28,095 nt of DNA from Pseudomonadota bacterium (GTDB taxonomy: Bacteria > Pseudomonadota > Gammaproteobacteria > Burkholderiales > Sulfuriferulaceae), in assembly GCA_021790625.1 (NCBI GenBank), contig JAJYGL010000094.1, positions 1-28,095 on the forward strand, read 5' to 3'. Position 1 is the stretch's first letter. Each line of letters opens with the position of its first letter. Shown piece after piece: positions 21,470 through 28,095 of this stretch. The notes under the pieces were generated by a model. That model had not been told where the DNA came from. It ran no database searches and was given only the letters and a program-made list of their open reading frames with translations. Both the position numbers and the translations under genes were made by a program.

Positions 21470-21907
21470 TCAAAATCCCCAGCAGGTATTGGCGGGAGTG
21501 GTTCCACCGGCCACGGTTTTTTGCCCCAGTCCATTGAGCTGGAAGGTACCGCAACTGTCATTGACCTGCATACCACTAGGCACTGCCTGTAAACTGAAGT
21601 CATTGATGAGCGAGGCGACGCTCATCATGTAATAGGGAGCACCACCATTGGTGGGCACTGGCATCGGGTCGGCGCTGTATCCCAGCGTGACGAGGCTGTT
21701 TGTGTAGGCATTGTTGGCGGAGTAATACGTTGCTTCACGGCTTGCCAACTCCTGCAGTGCATCGACAGCCGCTGTGCGGTGTGATTGCAGGACATAATTC
21801 TGATAAGCCGGTAACGCGATGGCAGCCAGAATGGCAATGATTGCCACGACAATCATCAGCTCTATCAACGTAAAACCAGAAGTAAAACCAGAAGATTTGC
21901 TGTTCAT
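21470..21907 (-). CDS. pilE: type IV pilin PilE
   Basis: A 145-residue pilin-like protein. The class III leader MNSKSSGFTSG is cut before F12, giving F-T-L-I-E-L-M-I-V-V-A-I-I-A-I-L-A-A-I-A-L-P-A-Y with Glu at mature position 5. The globular part is short and ends in a disulfide-bonded loop (C...C near residues 122 and 143), with G-L-G-Q-K-T-V. It is the last gene of the minor pilin operon. ATG 21907 overlaps the pilY1 stop in ATGA. Its position after pilY1 and its size fit PilE, a minor pilin, rather than the major PilA. Confidence 0.92.
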   Translation of the reverse strand: MNSKSSGFTSGFTLIELMIVVAIIAILAAIALPAYQNYVLQSHRTAAVDALQELASREATYYSANNAYTNSLVTLGYSADPMPVPTNGGAPYYMMSVASLINDFSLQAVPSGMQVNDSCGTFQLNGLGQKTVAGGTTPANTCWGF

Positions 21908-24900
21908 CGTATCAGCTCCCATGTGGCGCGGTGTCCTGCCAGCGTGTTCATGTTGCACATAGCCTTGCATATCCCATTGTTATCGCAAACCAATGGCGTG
22001 CAGTTACCACCGCCGCTGCCACCACCATTGTTACCACCGCCACCACCAATGCCGGTTGCGATGGCTGTGCTGTTTGATGTTTGCGTGATCATGACAGGAG
22101 AACCGCTGACCGTGACAATCCAGGGCGAGCCCGTCCCGTTGGTCTGGATACCCGCCACAGGGTTGGTGCTGCTGTAGGCGTCGCTGCTGTTGGGAAAAGC
22201 GCCGCCTGCGGGAAAACCGCCGCCGCTCTGAATATTGAATGCCATGCTCCAGCCGGTGGGGATATCCGCGGTACATTGGTTTTGTACGGCAGAAGGTGGA
22301 ATGGTTGTGTTCAGTACCAGCGCGCCTTGAAAAATCACCGGGTTGTAAATTACCTGTTCATTGGTGCCAGGCAAATCCATGTACCAGCCCATCATCGTGT
22401 CCGTTGTCGATGGCGTGCAAATGGCGCTACCCTGCCAGCAGACATTATTGTCGCTGACCGAACGGTAGCCTAGTATGGTGCTGCCAGTGGTGCCAGCGCT
22501 GGTTGCTGTAACCGTCTGGGCTTGCAGATTGCTGCGGGTAATCGTTTGCGGCGTGGACAGGGCTGCCTGTTGGGTCATCGAAGCCGGAATCTGTACGTTA
22601 TGGGCGGTGGTTTGGCCATGGTTCCAGGCAGTCATGTCCCAGTCCCAGATGCCATACACAGATTGCGTGCCAGGTGCGTATTGAATGGCAGCAGCGTTGG
22701 TTTGAGGGGTTTGCGCTCCGGTGCCGAACATGATCAACGTGTAAACCTGCCCGCTCATGTATGTTCCGGCGACCTGCACGGAAGTGGTAATGGGCTGGAG
22801 TGTGCCGCTGGCGCTTGTGGCGGTAAATAATGGCGTTGGCGTCGAGTGGCCATATTTGGATACCGCCCAGTCGAGAGGATTGCTGCTGGTGAGATCAAAA
22901 CGCCAGACATTACCCAGATTGTCGCCCGCGTATACATAATCGGTGGTATTGTCGCCATCAAGATCGGCACTTGTCGCATAAGCAATCCCGTTCGGGTTGC
23001 TGGCCGATCCTGCTCCGGTATCCAGATACAGAAAATTGACGGCTCCGGTGGCTTGAATCAGCCCAATGAAAATGCCGGCGCTGCCATTTGAACTGCCGCT
23101 GCCATTGCCAAAAATCATGGCCCATTGCCCATTGTGCAGGCGGCGGAAAATGGGCGTTCCACTACCCATGCCCAGAAAATTGCCGCAGTTTGTGACATTG
23201 CTGCAACTGATGCTGGTGGCGGTCCATTCGCCTTTGACCAGTGTCGAAGCGTTCCCTTCGCTAAAGGTGGACGGGTGGGTAATATCGATGGCATATACCC
23301 CTGTTCCACCACTGCCCAAACTGCCCGCCAGCCAGGTGTGCCACAGATTGCCGTAAAAAACGTCTCCCGTACCGGGAGTAGCGTCAACAAAATACGTATG
23401 ACCATACAGGGGACTGGCGAGCGTGGCAGCATTGTTAACCAGGCTGCCCGGCACATAACCAATCACCTCCAAGCCATCATTGGTGCTGGAATTATAAGTC
23501 GTACCACTATAACTGCCGGTGCGGAACCCGTGCAGTATGCCATCGTTTGCACCGTCGTAAACCACATTTAGCCGGGATGCTTCCACGGTTTCGAATGCGC
23601 TGGTGTCGCTGGCATTCAATGGCGCATAGTGTTGAGCCGCTGTTGCGTTTTCGGCCAGGCCAGTTGTGGCGCCATACAAGGCATCGACCCATGTTGTGGA
23701 GTAGGGGGCGGCGGGCGCCCCGACCACGGTCGGGCTGGAGTCGACGATATCGCCTAGCACGCCTGTGCGTAAACGCAACGGGCCACTGGTCTGCTCTTCG
23801 CTTTGGTCGCCGCGCAGCCAGTTGAGGATATATTGTCCGCTCGCCGTGCCACCGATTGTCGTTGCTTCGCTATTGAGCGCGGCCTGCTGCCCGGTTGTCA
23901 GGTTACCCCATTCGAACGCGGCACCGGCTGTGCCATTCCAGGTCAGGATTTGGCGGGTGGAAGGGGATTCTGCGGTGATCGTATACAAGGGGTTGCCAAG
24001 GGCATTTGTTCCCATGGCCGGACAGCCGCCGCCGGTCAACACGCAATTGGCATCCCAGTTCGCGGTGGTGGCGATACCGACGGTTGGGCTGGTGGTCGTG
24101 CCACTGGTGACCAGATTTTCGGAGACCAATTGCCCCCACCAATTGTCAGGGTGATACATGGCCAGATAAATCTGGGTGCCGGTTTTTATTTGGCCGGTCT
24201 GGATAGTGTTGACACCGGCGCTGGAACTGGAACTGACTGTCGCTGCGCGAAAGCAGGTGATTTCATGCACGTTATCGCTACCACCGGTTGAACCGCCAAA
24301 GCCGAATTTGAACGAGCTTGGCATTGGGCCATTGTTGGTGGCGATGTTCGTATTGGTCAGCACTGGCTGATAAGCGCCACCATTGTAATAAAAGCCAAAA
24401 CTGAGCAGGCCGGCACTGGTGATTTTCAGGTTATACGTGATGGGTCTGGCCGCGGTACGGGTGGTCGCACTTTCGTCAGCAATCGGTTCCGTGGTGGGTA
24501 ACGTGTAGGCGGAACCTGAAATATACGCGTAATCGGCCACAGATGAACCCGCGCTCCCATAAGTAAACGCAGTCCATCCGCTCGTGTTACCCGAATAATT
24601 GTACGTTGAGCTGCAAGATGTCATGCTGCCGAGTGAACTGCCGCTGGATGGGCAGCTCGCCGTTGCACTCTTGCAGGTTTGGACCTGTGTACCGGAAGTT
24701 GGTGAACCCGATGGTTCTTCCAGGTCACTATTCGTACCGCCGCCACCGCCAATGTATCCCCATTGGGCTGTGATGTTATTGGTTTGCGTGCATGAGTATG
24801 TTTTAGAAGAACCGCTGCCTGAGGTCGACTCACTCCATGCCCCATATTTTGTCGTGGAGATGTTCGAAATTGGATAGAACGACTGTGTAGTAAACGAATA

Positions 24901-25734
24901 ATCGAGAATCTTCCCCGCCATGCAGGTTTCTTTCAAAGCCGTTTCCTGGGCGGAATTACAATCGCTTGGATTCAGGTTCGAGCATAAGCTTGAACTTGTG
25001 TTCAAAGAACTGGGGTAATTCAGCGGATAATTGGCGTTCAGCCAACTCCATGAAACATTGCCGTAGCCGCGTAGCCCGATCCGGTTGGATTGCGCACCAG
25101 GTCCGCTGGCAGTGTTGTCGCCATGATTGAGGAAGTTACCGTATTCGTCGATACCCAACCCGAGATAGGCACCCGTCATGCCGACGTATGGTGTGTTGGA
25201 ATTGGAGCAAGAGTATCCCAGACTGCCCCCCCACGCGCCGATGTTCGGGCTTTGGGTTCCGTTCAGAATATAAAATCCGATGCCGTCGGCGCCGTGCCCG
25301 CCGGAATTGTCGCCACCATAGGTATAAGACACGAATGTGACCTGAACTCCCTGATTGGAGGGAAACGTCTGGTTCAGAATGATGGCGCCGTTCTGGTGGT
25401 AATAGGGATAGCCATTGGTAAAGCGCAAAGCGCCTTGTCCAACAGGGTCAGTGTTGCCGGTCAGCCCCACCTGTGTCTGGCCGCTATAGTAGGCGAGTCC
25501 GTTACAGGCAGGAATCGTGCCGTTATTGTTGCCTGCGGTAAGGCACGCGCCGTTGGTTGCCGTCCAGGACAATGTCGCCGAAGCGCCACGGAAGTCATCG
25601 GTAATCGGAGCGGTGGCCATGGCGGGGAGTGGTAGCGCCAGCAACAGGCATACGTATAGCGGGCTCAGTCTGGATAGCGATTTTCTGCCGCAAACAGATC
25701 GAATGGTTTGTGTATGTAGTAGGCTGGTATTCAT
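21904..25734 (-). CDS. pilY1: PilY1-family pilus tip adhesin with N-terminal L-type-lectin-like domain
   Basis: A 1276-residue exported protein. The signal peptide ends at A40. Residues about 46-250 resemble an L-type (legume) lectin: D-D-F...A-D-G-I-G-F-Y-I-L-N-G and G-A-Y-L-G-L-G-I-D-E-Y-G-N-F. A Ser/Thr/Gly-rich linker follows. The C-terminal half is the PilY1 beta-propeller with the calcium site D924-L-D926-G-D928-N-T-T-D932 and Y-V-Y-A-G-D-N-L-G-N-V-W-R-F-D. A Gly-rich segment and a Cys-rich tail (about residues 1228-1260) end it. Classical PilY1 starts with a von Willebrand A domain, absent here. It aids pilus assembly, retraction control and adhesion; sugar binding is inferred. It starts 30 bp after pilX. 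Confidence 0.9.
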   Translation of the reverse strand: MNTSLLHTQTIRSVCGRKSLSRLSPLYVCLLLALPLPAMATAPITDDFRGASATLSWTATNGACLTAGNNNGTIPACNGLAYYSGQTQVGLTGNTDPVGQGALRFTNGYPYYHQNGAIILNQTFPSNQGVQVTFVSYTYGGDNSGGHGADGIGFYILNGTQSPNIGAWGGSLGYSCSNSNTPYVGMTGAYLGLGIDEYGNFLNHGDNTASGPGAQSNRIGLRGYGNVSWSWLNANYPLNYPSSLNTSSSLCSNLNPSDCNSAQETALKETCMAGKILDYSFTTQSFYPISNISTTKYGAWSESTSGSGSSKTYSCTQTNNITAQWGYIGGGGGTNSDLEEPSGSPTSGTQVQTCKSATASCPSSGSSLGSMTSCSSTYNYSGNTSGWTAFTYGSAGSSVADYAYISGSAYTLPTTEPIADESATTRTAARPITYNLKITSAGLLSFGFYYNGGAYQPVLTNTNIATNNGPMPSSFKFGFGGSTGGSDNVHEITCFRAATVSSSSSAGVNTIQTGQIKTGTQIYLAMYHPDNWWGQLVSENLVTSGTTTSPTVGIATTANWDANCVLTGGGCPAMGTNALGNPLYTITAESPSTRQILTWNGTAGAAFEWGNLTTGQQAALNSEATTIGGTASGQYILNWLRGDQSEEQTSGPLRLRTGVLGDIVDSSPTVVGAPAAPYSTTWVDALYGATTGLAENATAAQHYAPLNASDTSAFETVEASRLNVVYDGANDGILHGFRTGSYSGTTYNSSTNDGLEVIGYVPGSLVNNAATLASPLYGHTYFVDATPGTGDVFYGNLWHTWLAGSLGSGGTGVYAIDITHPSTFSEGNASTLVKGEWTATSISCSNVTNCGNFLGMGSGTPIFRRLHNGQWAMIFGNGSGSSNGSAGIFIGLIQATGAVNFLYLDTGAGSASNPNGIAYATSADLDGDNTTDYVYAGDNLGNVWRFDLTSSNPLDWAVSKYGHSTPTPLFTATSASGTLQPITTSVQVAGTYMSGQVYTLIMFGTGAQTPQTNAAAIQYAPGTQSVYGIWDWDMTAWNHGQTTAHNVQIPASMTQQAALSTPQTITRSNLQAQTVTATSAGTTGSTILGYRSVSDNNVCWQGSAICTPSTTDTMMGWYMDLPGTNEQVIYNPVIFQGALVLNTTIPPSAVQNQCTADIPTGWSMAFNIQSGGGFPAGGAFPNSSDAYSSTNPVAGIQTNGTGSPWIVTVSGSPVMITQTSNSTAIATGIGGGGGNNGGGSGGGNCTPLVCDNNGICKAMCNMNTLAGHRATWELIR

Positions 25735-25764
25735 GAGTTTATCTCCCTGACAGAGTTCTGTCGT

Positions 25765-26337
25765 TCAGCCACCAGAGCGGCTACCCGTTCCGGATCCGAC
25801 GATATATACTGTTTGTATGATTGACGCTGCATTTGAATTACCGCCATTCGCCGCCGCAGTGATTTTGTAAAAGTAACAGGGGCAGGTTAACGCGCCGAGT
25901 AATCCGCCAGTTTGTTGGTACAGAAACTGGATGTAGTACATGGGGGACGAACTGTACGTGCCTGCCGCTGCCGGTGCGGGGTAACTGGCCGCACCCGGTA
26001 CTGTTGTCGTTGTCCAGGGCACGGTGGCGGGCAATGGAACGGGCAGCGCTTGTGTGCAGACCACGGGTGTGGTTGGTGTCGGGTTGCTGTTTGTGCCGCA
26101 GGCGATTCCTTGTGGCGGCGGGGCTGGCGATAGTAGCATGGCCTGCGTATCCAGCCAGTATTCGGCGTAGTTGATGGCAGCTTGCGCGGCGTCTTCGGCG
26201 CGCTGCTTTTCGCGGAAATTACCCGAGATGGTCTGGTTGGTGTTAAAACTGCCAAACAGACTCAAGCCGAGCAGGGTCATGAGTACCAGAAAAATCAGGC
26301 TGGTCACCAGAATAAAGCCGCGTTGTCTCATTTTCAT
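25765..26337 (-). CDS. pilX: minor pilin PilX
   Basis: A 190-residue minor pilin. The leader MKMRQRG precedes F-I-L-V-T-S-L-I-F-L-V-L-M-T-L-L-G-L-S-L. Position 5 of the mature protein is not Glu, as is usual for PilX/GspK-like minor pilins. After the helix come a PilX-type T-N-Q-T-I-S-G-N-F-R-E-K-Q-R-A-E-D-A-A-Q-A-A-I-N and a Pro/Ala-rich region. Its ATG overlaps the pilW stop (ATGA). It takes part in priming pilus assembly at the tip. Confidence 0.92.
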   Translation of the reverse strand: MKMRQRGFILVTSLIFLVLMTLLGLSLFGSFNTNQTISGNFREKQRAEDAAQAAINYAEYWLDTQAMLLSPAPPPQGIACGTNSNPTPTTPVVCTQALPVPLPATVPWTTTTVPGAASYPAPAAAGTYSSSPMYYIQFLYQQTGGLLGALTCPCYFYKITAAANGGNSNAASIIQTVYIVGSGTGSRSGG

Positions 26338-27074
26338 ATTCCGTTCATGAGCACAAAAGTTTGGGTCATCGATACGGTGGCTGGTTGCCCTGCTATTGTT
26401 GCCACCGGATTCACGAATTGCACGGTAACGTTTACACTTTTTACCTCGCTCCAGGCGGTTACACTGCTGGCAGGCAGATATTCAAAGCCGGTTGCGGTAT
26501 TCATGCCATACAATATGGTCAGGCTGGCAACGCCATTCACCAGCGGGTATGTGGTGCCATTTTCCGTACATTGCAGCATATTGTTGGCAATACTGAAGGT
26601 GTCTGCATATACCGTTGTCGGAGCTGCTTGCCCTCCACACCCTTGCCATCCCTGATTGGCCGTTATATCGCTTTCGAAACGAACGGCGATGCTATCGGTA
26701 CCCGGACTGGCGCCGCTGGTGCCGGAGAGCGTTTGATTGGGCAAAAACCCGGTTGCCGGCGCAGCAAAAGGAAACTGTGCGCCGGCATTGGCGGGGTAAT
26801 AGCCGGCTGCATCGATGGCGCTGCCCAGAAACAGCATGGTCATGCGCTCGCTGTCTTGTAGCCCGGACAAACCGGAATTGATGGGGGTACCCGGTACCAG
26901 TGTGGTGGCGGGCATACCTTGAATGCTTTTGTTGGTGAGAGACAGACCGTAAAATATGGTGCCCAGACCTAGCAACAGGAACAATGCCAGCGCCATGGCA
27001 ATCATGAGTTCAGTCAGCCCGACCCCCCGTTGACGAGGGAAACTGTGCTGGGGAATGAGATTGATGGTATTCAT
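26334..27074 (-). CDS. pilW: minor pilin PilW
   Basis: A 246-residue minor pilin with leader ...QRG and mature start V-G-L-T-E-L-M-I-A-M-A-L-A-L-F-L-L-L-G, Glu at position 5. The C-terminal part (V-A-S-L-T-I-L-Y-G-M-N and W-S-E-V-K-S-V-N-V-T-V) is PilW-like. The frame is open to 27194, but ATG 27074 is the only start that places a normal leader, and it overlaps the pilV stop in ATGA. It acts with PilV, PilX, FimT and PilY1 as the pilus priming complex. Confidence 0.92.
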   Translation of the reverse strand: MNTINLIPQHSFPRQRGVGLTELMIAMALALFLLLGLGTIFYGLSLTNKSIQGMPATTLVPGTPINSGLSGLQDSERMTMLFLGSAIDAAGYYPANAGAQFPFAAPATGFLPNQTLSGTSGASPGTDSIAVRFESDITANQGWQGCGGQAAPTTVYADTFSIANNMLQCTENGTTYPLVNGVASLTILYGMNTATGFEYLPASSVTAWSEVKSVNVTVQFVNPVATIAGQPATVSMTQTFVLMNGI

Positions 27075-27595
27075 GGCAGGGACACCATGGTTTGATAGTT
27101 GATGGGGGTTTGTACGGCTGCTGCTCCGCCACCAACATTTCCGCTGGCAAAAATGCCGGTTTCGGTGACCGTCCAGTTGACGACGATGGTGCAAACGGTC
27201 GGGTAAGGTGATGTGGCAGTGCAGGTGATTGATCCGTTTCCATTGGGCAGTACAGTCGCCAGCGAAGAACCCCAGTTACCGACATCAGAACCTGCTTGTT
27301 GGGTTGGTGTGCAATTGGCAGCGCCGGTGCAGGGAGTGGTGCTGAGCGCCGCGCCGCTGATGGCGGTACCGTTGACGGTCAGGCTTGGGTTGGTCGACCA
27401 ATATTGCGGGTTGATCTGGATGGCGTTGACCATACCTGTGGCCAGAATGGCGGCCTGACTTTGATAACGCGCCCAATCGGTGTTTTTGAGTGACAACAAT
27501 TGAATGCCGGCTACCCCCAGTACGCCAATCAGGATGACGATGAGCGAGATGAGTACTTCCAGCAGGGAAAATCCGCGTTGCGATTTTATGGACAT
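27071..27595 (-). CDS. pilV: minor pilin PilV
   Basis: A 174-residue minor pilin. MSIKSQRG is the leader, and F-S-L-L-E-V-L-I-S-L-I-V-I-L-I-G-V-L-G is the mature N-terminus with Glu5. Q-S-Q-A-A-I-L-A-T-G-M-V-N-A-I-Q is the PilV helix continuation, and cysteines C-T-G-A-A-N-C and C-T lie in the globular part. ATG 27595 overlaps the fimT stop by 10 bp; the longer frame up to 27643 is antisense-free but lacks a leader. Confidence 0.92.
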   Translation of the reverse strand: MSIKSQRGFSLLEVLISLIVILIGVLGVAGIQLLSLKNTDWARYQSQAAILATGMVNAIQINPQYWSTNPSLTVNGTAISGAALSTTPCTGAANCTPTQQAGSDVGNWGSSLATVLPNGNGSITCTATSPYPTVCTIVVNWTVTETGIFASGNVGGGAAAVQTPINYQTMVSLP

Positions 27596-28095
27596 ACTGC
27601 CCCCTGAACGATGGTTATCGATCCGGCGGTGATGGATGCGCACTGGTTTGATCCGGTGTCGCCCGCAATATTGTCATGCAGGCTGGCAACCCCCGTCATG
27701 ATTTCGTAACCTGACGGCGTAATCTGGACTGCTGTGCCGCCATTGAAGGTGTCGCCATGTGTCACAGGCATTGAAATACGCAGGATATTCGCGTTTGGTG
27801 GGGTGGTCACCAGTCCGCTGTTGGTGGTGTCGACATACACCAGACGGCCAGTCGACCAATTTGACGACGCTGCGCCGACATCACTGCAAGTGACGTTGTC
27901 GCTGGTCGAGCAAACATAAACCGGCTGTCCACGTTTGACGGCTTCGCTGCGGGCAAAGTTGACGTCCGCCAGAAAACCGTAAATTTCTTCTTTCATGCGC
28001 ATCTGGGTGGTGATGCCTTGGTACATCGGGATGCCGACAGCGAGCAAAATCGCGAGCACAATCATGGTGATCATTAATTCGATCAGTGTGAATCC
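27586..28095 (-). CDS. fimT: FimT/GspH-type pseudopilin, partial
   Basis: The right edge cuts the N-terminus of this gene. The 170 visible residues begin G-F-T-L-I-E-L-M-I-T-M-I-V-L-A-I-L-L-A-V-G-I-P, the prepilin cleavage motif and start of the pilin helix. The GspH/FimT pattern R-M-K-E-E-I-Y-G-F-L-A-D-V-N-F-A-R-S-E-A-V-K-R-G-Q-P-V follows, and the globular part has a C-terminal Cys pair. Only the leader peptide is missing, probably under 15 residues. It is the first visible gene of the pil operon; its promoter lies beyond the window. Confidence 0.9.
   Translation of the reverse strand, partial: GFTLIELMITMIVLAILLAVGIPMYQGITTQMRMKEEIYGFLADVNFARSEAVKRGQPVYVCSTSDNVTCSDVGAASSNWSTGRLVYVDTTNSGLVTTPPNANILRISMPVTHGDTFNGGTAVQITPSGYEIMTGVASLHDNIAGDTGSNQCASITAGSITIVQGAVCP

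Overview
The window looks like chromosome of a betaproteobacterium. The Fur, BamE, DapB, ThiSG, TrmB and QseBC-like proteins and the pilin operon all read as betaproteobacterial, and the order resembles iron/sulfur-oxidising Nitrosomonadales such as Gallionellaceae or Sulfuricellaceae. Genus was not determined; this rests on recalled family resemblance, not on a search.

Region 1 (about 1-5300) is a gene-poor accessory stretch. It holds a GFA-family fragment cut by the left edge and a 275-bp non-autonomous inverted-repeat element (MITE-like) flanked by CTAG. Three toxin-antitoxin-type loci follow: an intact HicA-like/helix-turn-helix pair, a brnTA locus whose toxin gene is broken twice while its antitoxin is intact, and an intact higBA. 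There is also a fragment resembling a TraF/S26 signal peptidase, a secreted PEP-CTERM protein of the PLPAS type, a degenerate half copy of the MITE and a truncated Rpn/DUF4351 gene.

Region 2 (5308-17726) is conserved housekeeping. On the minus strand a compact run fur - yffB-like - dapE - prmB - nnrD overlaps at each of its first three junctions. Divergent from it is bamE, which carries a thirteen-copy 15-bp repeat at its 3' end and runs into dapB. A large DUF1631 gene and a tRNA-Gly(CCC) lie on the minus strand. thiS, thiG and trmB run on the plus strand, trmB overlapping a convergent gamma-class carbonic anhydrase gene. A QseB/QseC-like two-component pair closes the region.

Region 3 (17727-21450) is an exbB-exbD-tonB cluster followed by an exported purple-acid-phosphatase-like metallophosphoesterase. 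Three tandem 11-bp TGTCA repeats (17857-17889) form a good Pho box upstream of exbB. The set reads as a phosphate-starvation-induced TonB energising system plus a phosphatase. A strong inverted repeat ends it.

Region 4 (21470-28095, minus strand) is the type IV pilus minor-pilin operon fimT - pilV - pilW - pilX - pilY1 - pilE. All junctions overlap by a few bases except pilX/pilY1. PilY1 carries an N-terminal L-type-lectin-like domain where the classical protein has a von Willebrand A domain. fimT is cut by the right edge.
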